Positions 34,999-47,500 of a DNA stretch of 64,000 bases are shown piece by piece. The notes beneath the pieces were generated by a model, which was not told where the DNA came from, ran no database searches, and was given only the letters and a program-made list of their open reading frames with translations. Every line of letters begins with the position of its first letter. The stretch's first letter is position 1. Made by a program: the position numbers and the translations under genes. The stretch comes from Shewanella nanhaiensis. Its GTDB lineage: Bacteria; Pseudomonadota; Gammaproteobacteria; Enterobacterales; Shewanellaceae. The DNA lies in the NCBI RefSeq assembly GCF_019457885.1, contig NZ_JAHZST010000004.1:124001-188000 (forward strand), read 5' to 3'.

Positions 34999-36315
34999 AT
35001 GAAGTTAAAAGTAACTCAACATTGCGTCGCAGCAGTGTTAATTGGAGTGTTTAGCCACTCATCAATGGCCCAAAGCGTTTTGCTGGAAAGTCAAAGTGGT
35101 ACCATTTCTGATGTCGGAGATTGGATGCAGTTGTTACTACCAGCAGCTGGATTTGCAGGAAGTCTTTGGATTGACGATACTGAAGGGGCTTGGCAGTTGG
35201 CAAAAGGCGCGACAACAACGGCAGTAGCAACGCATTCGTTGAAGTTTGCTTTTGGTAGATTAAGGCCTGATGGCACCTCCTATAACTCTTTTCCTTCGGG
35301 TCATACCTCTGCTGCATTTTCTGGGGCGGCTTATATCCATCATAGATATGGTAATACCTGGGGGATCCCAGCCTATGGGTTAGCCTCTTTTGTTGGTGCA
35401 AGTCGTGTATGGGCTAATCGTCACTACTTAGATGATGTGATGGCAGGAGGTTCGATTGCTGTTTTGAGTAGCTTGTATTGGACCAACTCTTACCATCATT
35501 CAGATCTTATGGTTGTACCGACTTTAGGCCGTGATAGTGTTGGGATAGCATTAACTTATACGCCATTGGTTGGAGGAATGAAAAAAGCTTATGTCCCAGA
35601 GCAAGCTAGTGGTTGGGGGAGAAGTCAGCCCTCTTTAAACCATAGTTATGAACTGTTTATTGGTGGTGCAAGTATCAACCACAATCGCGTTCAGGAGAGG
35701 GGAGGTACGCCTTTTGATCTTGCTAACTTTAATGAAGACAGCGAGTCAAAAACCTACTCGTCAGCAAGAGTTGTTTGGGGGCTTGACGATACTCAATATA
35801 TGAGTTTCGGTTTTACGCCCTATGAGTCCAGAGATGTCACGAATTTAAACCGAGATATGCGCTTTGGTGGCAAATCATATCAGTTGGGTGATGAGGTCAT
35901 ATCTGCCTATCGTTTGTATGGTTTAAATGCTGATTATCTGTTTAAACTCCTACCTCGCAGTGATTGGAAGTTAGATCTTGGTGTTGGTGTAAACTTTAGT
36001 CACCTCTCAATTCAAATGGATAATACCACGGGTAAGAATCTAAGTGAGCAAAGTGATTGGTTTGTTAGTCCTGCTGCGACCATTGAACTTGGTTATCGTT
36101 TCAATGATACCTTGTCGGCAAATTTGGGGTATCGAATATCGGCATCAAGTCAGTACAAGACTCAAGAGAGCTGGGTGAGTTTGGATTATCAATTTGATCA
36201 GAGGTGGACGACATCTATCACACTCGGCCAATATGAGCAGAGTATCTCGACCCATGATTTCAATAACGAGCTTAGATTAGATTACGCTGGGCTAAGTGTG
36301 AAATATGCTTTTTAG
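34999..36315 (+). CDS. PAP2 phosphatase with C-terminal outer-membrane beta-barrel
   Basis: The ATG at 34999 (MKLKVTQHCVAAVLIGVFSH) gives a proper signal peptide; the longer frame from 34900 overlaps the DUF333 gene. The three PAP2 motifs are intact: K82-x6-R89-P90, PSGH at 99-102 and SR(135-136)-x5-H142-x3-D146. The C-terminal half (about 160-438) is rich in alternating aromatic strands and ends in KYAF, typical of an outer-membrane barrel. Predicted: a phosphatase fused to, or followed by, a barrel, possibly acting on lipid A or isoprenyl phosphates. The fusion is unusual. Confidence 0.78.
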   Translation: MKLKVTQHCVAAVLIGVFSHSSMAQSVLLESQSGTISDVGDWMQLLLPAAGFAGSLWIDDTEGAWQLAKGATTTAVATHSLKFAFGRLRPDGTSYNSFPSGHTSAAFSGAAYIHHRYGNTWGIPAYGLASFVGASRVWANRHYLDDVMAGGSIAVLSSLYWTNSYHHSDLMVVPTLGRDSVGIALTYTPLVGGMKKAYVPEQASGWGRSQPSLNHSYELFIGGASINHNRVQERGGTPFDLANFNEDSESKTYSSARVVWGLDDTQYMSFGFTPYESRDVTNLNRDMRFGGKSYQLGDEVISAYRLYGLNADYLFKLLPRSDWKLDLGVGVNFSHLSIQMDNTTGKNLSEQSDWFVSPAATIELGYRFNDTLSANLGYRISASSQYKTQESWVSLDYQFDQRWTTSITLGQYEQSISTHDFNNELRLDYAGLSVKYAF

Positions 36316-36502
36316 CTGTGCTTTTCTCCTGTAAGTTCGCGAGCGCCACATCATAACCGCAAACTATTCGCTGACACTTTGTATATTTTATGCTAGAAAG
36401 AGTTCTATCTCATAACTGGACAGTTAATCGGTTTTGACTAACTTGTCGGTCAAGCATGGAAACCACAGGGTTTCCTAGTATAAAAATAGAAAGGGTAAGC
36501 AG

Positions 36503-37720
36503 ATGACCTTAGGTGTAGGCGGTTCAACCGCAGAGCAAGAGTTAGCAAAATTAACCGACATGACAGAGGGCACAGGACCCATTAGCCATGATGAGTATCG
36601 CCGCCGTATTGAGAAGGCGCAGGCCTTGATGACAGCCGAGGGAATCGAGGCTATCTATGTTAATGCTGGGACTAATCTGTACTACTTTACTGGTACTCGC
36701 TGGTACGCGAGTGAGCGTATGGTGGGAGCAATAATTCCGGCAAAGGGCGAACTTGAGTATATCGCTCCAGCTTTTGAAGTGGATACCCTCGAGGGCTTTA
36801 TGGTTGTCAAAGGTAAAGTGAACACTTGGCATGAAGATGAGAGCCCCTATTCACTGTTTGGTGATGCGCTAATACAGATGGGCGTCAACAGTGGCAAGAT
36901 TGGTATCGATGAATCGGCGGCTTTCTTTATCTTTGATGGCGTTCGTCAAGCCCATAATCAGTTTGAATATGTGAACGCAAAACCTGTGACTGCTGGCTGT
37001 AGAATGATCAAGTCTGAGGTTGAACTTAGCTTATTACAGCGCGCTAAAGATATGACTTTAGAGGTGCATAAATCTGTTGCCCGTATTTTACATGAAGGGA
37101 TCAGTGCCGGTGAGGTGGAGGCCTTTATTCATGAGGCTCACAAACGAGTTGGCGCTCCCGCAGGTTCCTATTTTTGTATCGTTTTATTTGGCGAAGACAG
37201 TGCATATCCACACGGAGTTAAGTCACCTAAAGTGCTTGAGCTCAATGATACTGTGCTTATCGATACAGGATGCCAGCTACAGGGCTATAACTCAGATATT
37301 ACCCGTACCTTTGTTTTTGGCACGCCAAGCGCTCGTCAGCGTGAGTTATGGCAACATGAGCAGGATGCGCAGTTAGCTGCATTTGATGCCGCAAAAATTG
37401 GTGCGACCTGTGCCAGTGTCGACAGAGCGGCTCGTGATGTACTTGAAGCGGCAGGTTTTGGCCCTGGTTATGATGTGCCAGGTCTTCCACACCGTACTGG
37501 TCATGGTATCGGCTTAGATATTCATGAATGGCCCTATTTAGTACTTAACGATCAAACACCTCTGGCTGCAGGCATGTGTTTCAGTAATGAGCCTATGCTA
37601 TGTGTTCCAGGAGAGTTCGGTGTTCGTCATGAAGATCATTTCTATATGACAGAGACTGGTCCTGTTTGGTTTACTCAGCCTGCTCACTCCATTGATGACC
37701 CATTTGGTTATGAAGCATAG
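36503..37720 (+). CDS. M24-family prolidase/aminopeptidase P-like peptidase
   Basis: The 405-residue protein has a creatinase-like N-terminal domain (about 25-165) and an M24 catalytic domain with five metal-ligand segments: VLIDTGCQLQGYNSDITRT, PHRTGHGIGLDIHEWP, CFSNEPMLCVPGEFGVRHED. It is half a size class smaller than the long X-Pro enzyme at 29321. Substrate could be an X-Pro dipeptide or a creatinase-type amide. AAAGGG precedes the start. Terminator follows. Confidence 0.88.
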   Translation: MTLGVGGSTAEQELAKLTDMTEGTGPISHDEYRRRIEKAQALMTAEGIEAIYVNAGTNLYYFTGTRWYASERMVGAIIPAKGELEYIAPAFEVDTLEGFMVVKGKVNTWHEDESPYSLFGDALIQMGVNSGKIGIDESAAFFIFDGVRQAHNQFEYVNAKPVTAGCRMIKSEVELSLLQRAKDMTLEVHKSVARILHEGISAGEVEAFIHEAHKRVGAPAGSYFCIVLFGEDSAYPHGVKSPKVLELNDTVLIDTGCQLQGYNSDITRTFVFGTPSARQRELWQHEQDAQLAAFDAAKIGATCASVDRAARDVLEAAGFGPGYDVPGLPHRTGHGIGLDIHEWPYLVLNDQTPLAAGMCFSNEPMLCVPGEFGVRHEDHFYMTETGPVWFTQPAHSIDDPFGYEA

Positions 37721-37750
37721 ACATTAGTTTTCTTTTACAAAGTAAACAAG

Positions 37751-37788
37751 AGCATCCAAATTTATAGATCATATTTGGGTGCTTTTTT
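37751..37788 (+). terminator. Terminator of the M24 peptidase gene
   Basis: An 11-bp stem (37751-37761 with 37773-37783, with G-T pairs) is followed by six T. It separates this gene from the riboswitch region. Confidence 0.75.
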
Positions 37789-37982
37789 GTTTCATATCTT
37801 AAAAAAGTTAGCGCCTTCTCTCTACTAAAAATCTACTTAATTAGTAATAAAAAACCATAGCGGGAAAATTAAATCGATTTAAAATCAATGTGTTGAATTG
37901 TTTTTAATTATTGTGTTGCATATTTAATCAAGTTTAGCCTATTCTAAACAATAGATGACAGCGTTGTCATCCAAAGCAATAA

Positions 37983-38110
37983 CTTGTAAATGTACAAAGG
38001 CAAACCAATCGAAAGGTTGGGACGCAAAGCTTCCGGTCTAAGGGGATAGTTTTGAGAGGGTCGCATTCTCAAAGCCATTTTGGTACCTATGATAGCGGGG
38101 ATGTTACAGG
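37983..38110 (+). promoter_or_regulatory. c-di-GMP-I (GEMM-I) riboswitch aptamer
   Basis: The conserved core of the class I cyclic-di-GMP aptamer is present: AAAGGCAAACC, a P2 stem CCAATC-GAAA-GGTTGG (38005-38020) with its GAAA tetraloop, GGGACGCAAAGC, then TTCCGGTCTAAGG and, after a variable P3 arm, TAGCGGGGATGTTACAGG. P1 is CTTGTAA (37983-37989) with TTACAGG (38104-38110). It sits 148 bp before the chitinase start, with no other gene between. Known family behaviour: binding of c-di-GMP changes expression of the downstream gene. GEMM RNAs are known upstream of chitin-related genes in Vibrio and Shewanella. Confidence 0.95.
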
Positions 38111-38213
38111 AAGTTTCTTCATGAAGAGCCTGATGATAAAAAGAACCGAAAAGGTCTATGTCTCAGATCTCCATGGTATTAAGAATAGGTTTCTCCTGTT
38201 CATGCTTTGTTTG

Positions 38214-40849
<2,636 letters not shown>

Positions 40850-40867
40850 GTTATTACTCCCGTTAGG

Positions 40868-40892
40868 TAGGGGGAGCACTTCCCCCTATTTT
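40868..40892 (+). terminator. Terminator of the GH18 chitinase gene
   Basis: TAGGGGGA (40868-40875) and TCCCCCTA (40881-40888) pair perfectly around GCACT and are followed by TTTT. It makes the GH19 gene a separate transcription unit. Confidence 0.8.
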
Positions 40893-40992
40893 CCTTACTA
40901 GATACCTAAGCACTTTTCTTTCATGGCTGAGTTGTGTTAATTCGCATCTTGTTAACAGCTTTCGTTGGCCGAGTGCTTTTAAGTGAGTCACC

Positions 40993-42690
40993 ATGAAACA
41001 TTGCCTACCCTTAGCTATCTTAGCCACTTTGAGCCCTATAACGCTTTTTGCCGCTGAGCCTGTGCATTTTACTCAGGCAGAAATTGACGCCAAAGAGTCT
41101 GCTTTGACCGACTTTCCCTTGATGAGAGCGGTGAAGTCATCCATCGCTACCAGAGATAATGCTATTGTCGACGCCATTATCCCCTTGAGTCCTAACAATC
41201 CTGATAATGTCAAACGCCTCGAGTCTGTGTTGAGTGAGACACAGTTTGAGTTTATTTTTCCTGTTCGCGCTGCTGAATATACCTATCAAGGTTTGTTGCA
41301 AGCCGCGGCTAAGTTTCCCGCTTTATGTGGTTCATATACAGATAATCGTGATGCCGATGCTATCTGTCGTAAATCCCTAGCCACCATGTTTGCCCATTTT
41401 GCACAGGAAACCGGTGCCCATGATAAGTGGATGACTGAGCCACAATGGCGACAGGGCCTTTACTGGGTACGTGAAGTGGGTTGGGATGAAACCAAGCGTG
41501 GCGGTTACAATATGGAGTGTAATCCTGACACTTGGCAGGGGCAGGTTTGGCCTTGCGGCACCTTTGCAGATGGTAGTTATAAAAGCTACTTTGGACGCGG
41601 CGCTAAACAGCTCTCGTACAACTATAATTACGGACCTTTCTCCGATGCTATGTTCGGTGATGTCAGTACCTTACTCAATAATCCTGAGATGGTGGCTGAC
41701 ACTTGGTTGAATCTGGCCAGTGCGGTGTTTTTCTTTACCTATCCCCAGCCACCTAAACCCTCGATGCTGCATGTTATCGACGGAACATGGCAGCCCAATG
41801 CTAAAGATACACAAAATGGACTCTCAGCAGGGTTTGGCGCAACCACCCATATTATTAACGGCGGCATAGAGTGTGGCGCAGGCAGTGAGAAGCCGCAATC
41901 GCTGAATCGGATAGAGTATTATCAAGCTCATGCGCAATATCTTGGCGTTCCAGTCGAAGCGAGCGAGGTATTAGGCTGCAAGGATATGAAGCCTTTTGAT
42001 AATCAAGGGGCAGGCGCCATGTTGATCTATTGGGAGCAAGATTGGTCATACATTGCCGGAAACCCCAATGGGGGCAAGAGTTATGCCTGTAAGTTGGTGG
42101 GATATCAGACTCGCTATAGTGCCTTTAAGCCCGGTGATTATAAGGGCTGTTTGATGCACTTTTTCCCTGAGGTTGTCATCGATGATTCTGGCACGCCAAC
42201 GGACCCCACCGATCCGGTCAATCAAGTGCCAACAGCTAATATTCAGGGAGTGAGTGAAGCTGAAAGTGGGGCGGTTATCACTCTGTCAGCGGCCCAGTCT
42301 AGCGATCCTGAAGGTGGACAGCTTAGTTACCGCTGGAGCTTACCTGTTGGTGCAAGTGCCCCCTCTGTTGAGCAAGCATCATTGCAGTTAATGCTTCCAA
42401 GCCCTAACAGCACAGAAACCATATCCATCTCTCTTGAGGTGACTGACGATGCTGGTTTAAGCGCGTCGACTAACCATAATGTACTGGTTATAGTCAGTGA
42501 CAGTACGCCCCCTGATGGGGCTGTGCCATATCAAGCTGGTTATGCTTATGTGGCGGGAGAGCGAGTTTCTAATGCTGGTGGAGTTTATGAGTGTAAGCCG
42601 TTCCCCTATACAGCTTGGTGCGCGGGCGCTGCATGGGCATATGAACCCGGTGTAGGTGCTGCATGGCAAGATGCTTGGATAGCGAGATAA
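40993..42690 (+). CDS. GH19 chitinase with PKD-like and CBM5/12 domains
   Basis: The 565-residue product has a signal peptide (LAILATLSPITLFAAE), a GH19 catalytic domain (about 75-390) with FAHFAQETGAHD holding the general acid Glu139, and a YFGRGAKQLSYNYNYG substrate-binding segment. A PKD/Ig-like domain (about 405-500) and a C-terminal CBM5/12-type module (about 510-565) follow. GH19 enzymes invert and act on chitin differently from GH18, so the two neighbours complement each other. No GEMM-like element is seen before this gene. Terminator at 42714. Confidence 0.92.
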   Translation: MKHCLPLAILATLSPITLFAAEPVHFTQAEIDAKESALTDFPLMRAVKSSIATRDNAIVDAIIPLSPNNPDNVKRLESVLSETQFEFIFPVRAAEYTYQGLLQAAAKFPALCGSYTDNRDADAICRKSLATMFAHFAQETGAHDKWMTEPQWRQGLYWVREVGWDETKRGGYNMECNPDTWQGQVWPCGTFADGSYKSYFGRGAKQLSYNYNYGPFSDAMFGDVSTLLNNPEMVADTWLNLASAVFFFTYPQPPKPSMLHVIDGTWQPNAKDTQNGLSAGFGATTHIINGGIECGAGSEKPQSLNRIEYYQAHAQYLGVPVEASEVLGCKDMKPFDNQGAGAMLIYWEQDWSYIAGNPNGGKSYACKLVGYQTRYSAFKPGDYKGCLMHFFPEVVIDDSGTPTDPTDPVNQVPTANIQGVSEAESGAVITLSAAQSSDPEGGQLSYRWSLPVGASAPSVEQASLQLMLPSPNSTETISISLEVTDDAGLSASTNHNVLVIVSDSTPPDGAVPYQAGYAYVAGERVSNAGGVYECKPFPYTAWCAGAAWAYEPGVGAAWQDAWIAR

Positions 42691-42713
42691 TCTAAGTCTT
42701 TATTGCTAAAGCT

Positions 42714-42738
42714 AAAATGCGCCCTTGAGGCGCATTTT
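42714..42738. terminator. Bidirectional terminator between GH19 and FKBP genes
   Basis: AAAATGCGCC (42714-42723) and GGCGCATTTT (42729-42738) form a 10-bp stem around CTTGA, with A and T flanks that allow use on both strands. Confidence 0.85.
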
Positions 42739-42765
42739 TACATCTTGGATAGCGTGGTGTTACGA

Positions 42766-43236
42766 TTAATCGATACTGATCAGTTCAACATCAAAAATCA
42801 GCACTGAACCACCGACTATTTTACCTGTACTGCGATTCCCATAGGCTAAGGTACTTGGGATAAAGAAGCGGACCTTCTCACCTGTTACCATTAACTGTAC
42901 GCCTTCGGTCCAACCTTTGATGACGCGGTTGAGCGGGAATGCGATAGGCTCGCCTCGCTCCACTGAACTGTCAAATACGGTTCCGTCAATTAATGTGCCG
43001 TGGTAGTGAACAGTCACTGTGTCGCTGGCTTTAGGATGAACGGTTCCATCCCCTTTCGCTAACACCTTGTATTGAAGTCCAGAAAGGGTTTCGATCACCC
43101 CTTCGTTGTCTTTGTTTTCAGCTAAGAAGCTAGCACCAATTTTGATATTTTCCTGAGCAGCTTTTTGGTTGTTCATCGAAGTGAAGAAGTAAAAGATAAC
43201 GCAGGCGATAACGACAACAGCTAACAGCATTTTCAT
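42766..43236 (-). CDS. FKBP-type peptidyl-prolyl isomerase with N-terminal membrane anchor
   Basis: The 156-residue protein has an N-terminal hydrophobic segment (MLLAVVVIACVIFYFFTS), a short linker and one FKBP domain. Typical segments are VTVHYHGTLIDGTVFDSS, PLNRVIKGWTEGVQLM and the closing LIFDVELISID. FKBP isomerases speed proline isomerisation in folding. The anchor suggests a periplasmic, membrane-tethered chaperone similar to FklB/FkpA-type proteins but shorter. Confidence 0.92.
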   Translation of the reverse strand: MKMLLAVVVIACVIFYFFTSMNNQKAAQENIKIGASFLAENKDNEGVIETLSGLQYKVLAKGDGTVHPKASDTVTVHYHGTLIDGTVFDSSVERGEPIAFPLNRVIKGWTEGVQLMVTGEKVRFFIPSTLAYGNRSTGKIVGGSVLIFDVELISID

Positions 43237-43491
43237 AATTTATATTCGTTTAAGGGAAATTCGTCAGCCATGATATCGAATCAGTTAACAAGGGTAAATA
43301 TAAGCTGAAGTGACAAATTGATACATATCGAGTTATCTCTTTAGTTTGCAGCCCTTAAGGCTGGGTTGTTGACCAGATCTATCATAGAATTTTATAGGTT
43401 TGGTTGGTGAAAATATCACTAAAGTTGTAGGATGGCCGCAATTTACAGCTTCAAATGCCAACTACCTTAAAGTGGTTTCAAGGAAGACGTT

Positions 43492-44544
43492 ATGCTACAA
43501 GTCCGTGCCGCCTCCAAACTCTCTTTTATCTCAATCTTATTACTTTTGGTTTCAAGTTTAGTGTCGGCGCAGCAAAGCGACGAAATTAACATTAAGGAGC
43601 TCAATTCAAACTTCTTTTACCTAGGAGCTAAAGCGGGTTGGATGCATTATCAAAATGCTTGCGAGGAGTGGAACATTGGTTGTGATGGCGATGATAAAGC
43701 CTATGGTCTTTTTGCCGGCTATCAATTTTCTGAACACTTTGCGTTAGAAACGGCTTACCTAGACTTAGGTGAAGCGTCGGCTATTTACTCTGAGAGTGGC
43801 CTAAACAACCGTTACATAGGTAGCATGAAAGGGGTCGAAATATCTTTACTAGGTCGGCTACCACTTAGTGAGGATTTTGATCTATTTGCTAAGGCGGGCA
43901 CATTCAGGTGGGATGGTGAGAATAAGGGGCCAGTGAGCACTAAGAGTGACTCTGATTGGTCTCCTATGGCGGGTGTTGGTTTAGAGTACAATTTGACCCC
44001 CTCATGGACAGCACGTGTAGAGTATCAATATATAGATAAGCTAGGCAGTGAGTTTATCGGTGGGAGTAATGGGCACCTTACATCTATTGGTTTAACGTAT
44101 CGCTTTGGTCAGAGTGGGGCGAGCAAACCAGTTGTTCAGGAAAAAGTGACGCTTCCTGCGAAGATAGAACCTGTGATAGCACCAGTGCAACTGCTTCCAG
44201 AAATATCGATTAAACTCCTGTTTGAGTTCGACAGTAGCAAATTAAACGATCCTGACGCTCTCCTTCCTGTTATTGCACGGTTAAAGACAGACCCTAATTC
44301 GATTGCTCTAATAAAAGGGTTTACAGATTCAAAGGGGGCGAGTGCATACAATCAATCTTTGTCTGAACGTCGAGTTCAAAGTGTTGTTGATTACTTAAGT
44401 GCAAATGGGGTTAAGGCTGAGCAGCTTGAGTTACATGCGTATGGTGAATCCTTCCCTGAAGTGGATAACAACACTGAGGGGCATAGGCATACCAACAGAA
44501 GGGTAAGCATCTATATCTCCTCCTCGACAATCGAAACTGAGTAA
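43492..44544 (+). CDS. OmpA-family outer-membrane protein
   Basis: A signal peptide (FISILLLLVSSLVSAQ) precedes an eight-stranded barrel-like domain (about 40-205; FYLGAKAGWMHYQNACEEWN, VEYQYIDKLGSEFIGG, LTYRFG). A linker (206-230) and a C-terminal OmpA-like peptidoglycan-binding domain follow, with LFEFDSSKLND, TDSKGASAYNQSLSERR and the NRRVSIYI end. It should link the outer membrane to peptidoglycan. The giant Ig-repeat lipoprotein gene starts 12 bp downstream with its own GGGAAGCAAGAG site, so they form an operon. Confidence 0.9.
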   Translation: MLQVRAASKLSFISILLLLVSSLVSAQQSDEINIKELNSNFFYLGAKAGWMHYQNACEEWNIGCDGDDKAYGLFAGYQFSEHFALETAYLDLGEASAIYSESGLNNRYIGSMKGVEISLLGRLPLSEDFDLFAKAGTFRWDGENKGPVSTKSDSDWSPMAGVGLEYNLTPSWTARVEYQYIDKLGSEFIGGSNGHLTSIGLTYRFGQSGASKPVVQEKVTLPAKIEPVIAPVQLLPEISIKLLFEFDSSKLNDPDALLPVIARLKTDPNSIALIKGFTDSKGASAYNQSLSERRVQSVVDYLSANGVKAEQLELHAYGESFPEVDNNTEGHRHTNRRVSIYISSSTIETE

Positions 44545-44556
44545 GGGAAGCAAGAG

Positions 44557-47500
44557 ATGAGCATGTTTAAGTCAATCTACAGTTTCTCTTTCCTGTTACT
44601 ACTCAGCTTCCTATCTGGTTGTGGTGGCGATAATGATGGTTTTCCTACTGGTGGCTGTGGCTGTGGCGGCGACGGAGACCCATGTCCTCCCTATGCCGTA
44701 GAGTTATCCGTTACTCCCCAATTGAGCACCTTAGCTGTCGCAACGGATGAGCAATATATCGCGCGGGCAACATACAGTGATGGTACGCAAAGGGAGGTAA
44801 CCACAGAGGTCATCTGGTCAAGTAGCATACCTGATGTGGCTTTAATTGAAGCAGGCGGAGTGGCGAGCGCCGAGACGAAAGGCACGACGGAAATTATTGC
44901 AACTTTAGCGGCTAGCCAAGCGGGCCCTGAAGTGAGCGATAGTGGCACTCTACATGTCACAGATGCTGCTGTTACCTCCTTGACGATAGAGCCAGGTCAA
45001 GCCGAAACCTTAGTCGGTTTAACCCAAGATTTTAAAGCACTGGCACTCTTTGCAGACTCTCACATACAAGATGTGACCCGCTACACTAATTGGCGCACCT
45101 CTGAGCCTTCTGTTGCAACCATCTCTAATGCACCGTTGAGTATAGGTCTAGCGACAGGTGTTAAGTCTGGTACGACCCAAGTTATTGGCAGCTACGCCAA
45201 TATGGATGCGCAGGCGCAATTAGTCGTACTGGACTCTGCTGTCGAAAAGCTTGTTATTAGCCCTGTCGATATCAGCTTTCCTGTCGGTACGGGTGTGCAG
45301 TATCGCGCCGATCTTATTTTTGTAGATGGGCTTAGTATGGATGTCACTGCTCAATCTAACTGGCTAAGTAGCGATGCGAGTGTCGCTAGCATGAATTCTG
45401 ATGCTCGCTTAACTGGGCTGAAAACGGGTGAAACACAGGTATCTGCCAGTTTAAGTTTTGCCGATGTGAGTGTGTCAGACTCGACCTCTGCAACTGTAAC
45501 CCAAAGTGTGGTTACTCAAATCCTTGTAAGCCCTGATAATCTTTTTAAACCTGTAGGGACCCAAGGTGACTATTTAGCAAGGGCTTATTATTCAGACGGT
45601 ACCACAGCTGATATCACTCATGATGCCATTTGGTCGGTTGATGATAACAGCATTGCAGTGATTGTAGAGTCTGGTGAAAAGGGCGGACATGCCACCGCAA
45701 TCTCCCCTGGTACTGTGGAGGTGACGGCATCATTTGAAAATCAGAGCGGCGCTGTGACGGCTGAAGTGACGCGGGCTGTGATAGAAAGTATCGATATCAC
45801 CCCTCTTGATTATGTAACCCCAGCGGGCACGCAAGTTAATTATAGCGCCAGAGCAAGATTCTCTGACTCCAGTGTTCATGATATCACCCTGCTGGGTTAC
45901 TGGCAGAGCACTGATGAGTCGGTTGCGAATATCGGTAGTAGCGGGGCTCTGGCGGGAGCTGCTGATGCCAAAACAGTAGGCGTAACTGAGATCAGCATAG
46001 ATTATATGGGGCTGAAGCAGACAACGACTCTGACGGTGACGGATGCGACTATCTCAAGCTTACAGGTGACGCCTAAGAATTTGCAAAAACCTCAAGGCAC
46101 TCGCGGCCAGTATCGGGCTATAGCCAATTATACCGACGGCCATACTCAAGATGTCACATCGACTGCGACATGGAGCTCCGCTAACCCAGGTATTGTGAGC
46201 ATCATTACTTCAGGTAGTCGTGGCGGATATGCAACCGCAAACGCCGTTGGAGAGACAAGTATCCAAGCTGTTTATGCAGGTTTTAAAGCATCACCAACTA
46301 ACACCTCAATAATGAAGGTCAGTTCACAAACATTGGCTACAAGCTCTGATTCTACCTCTGCCAGGGTCACAAATGCCGTGCTAGAAAAGCTAGTACTCTC
46401 ACCATTGACGGCGAGTATACCAGCTGGGAATAACCAGCAGTATAACTTAACAGGGATCTTCTCCGATGGCAGTAGTAAAGAGGTAGCCGAGTTTGCCAAC
46501 TGGCAAGTTGAAAGTTTGAATATTGCGTCAATAGATGACAAAGGCAACGCATTAGGGCTGAGCTCGGGTAAGACTGGGATATTGGCGACCTATTTAGGCG
46601 TACAAGCTAGAGCCGAATTAATTGTGACCGACGCAGTTATTGAAAGTCTGCAAGTGACGCCGGTACATAATCAACTACCTGAAGGAGAGAAGCAGCAACT
46701 TATTGCAACCGCTTTTTACTCCGATGGACACGCAAGTAACGTTACTCAATTGGCGACTTGGTCATCTGTTGATTCAGGTATTGTTGAGGTGGTCTCACTC
46801 GGTGTTGAGGCTGGTTTAAGTCATGCTTTGAGCGCAGGGGAAACTAGCATCACAGCTAATTTTGATGGACTGCAAGCCAGCGCGACCTTTGTGGTGACGG
46901 ATGCCATTTTGGAGTCGGTGACCCTCTCTCCAATTTATTCATCTATTGCTGCGGGCAATAGCCAACAATATCAATTTATGGGTATATTTTCCGATGGCAC
47001 AAAACGCAATCTGACTAAGCTTGCTAACTGGCAATCGAGTTCCAGCTCAGTGGCAAGTGTCGATCGTTTCGGCCTAGCGCTATCCTATGTTGAGGGGATG
47101 ACAGAGGTAAGCGCAAACTACAGTGGTTTTAGCGCCACAGCGACACTTGAAGTTACCGATGCAAGTCTGACAGGGCTTCAGGTTACTCCAGCTAACAGTC
47201 AGGTTCCTGTAGGAACAAGTGGTCAGTTTGTTGCGACGGCATTTTATTCAGATGGTCATAGCAGTGATGTTAGCCATTTAGCCACTTGGCGTGCTGTAGA
47301 CAGTTCAATGGTTAATATTATTGCAACTGGACTTACTGGGGGCTTAGCTGAGGCAGTTGCTGTTGGAGAGACCCAAGTTCAGGCTAGATTTGAAGCCTTA
47401 ACTGATTCAGTCGATGTGACCGTAACTGATGCAGTACTAGAGCGTTACGTCGTCAGTCCAGTGTCGGCTACGATTGCTGCAGGTCTTACTCAGTCTTATC

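Noticed and set aside
40860..40992. Second c-di-GMP riboswitch before the GH19 chitinase
   Set aside because: No GGCAAACC or GACGCAAAG core is present; only a terminator and a short leader.
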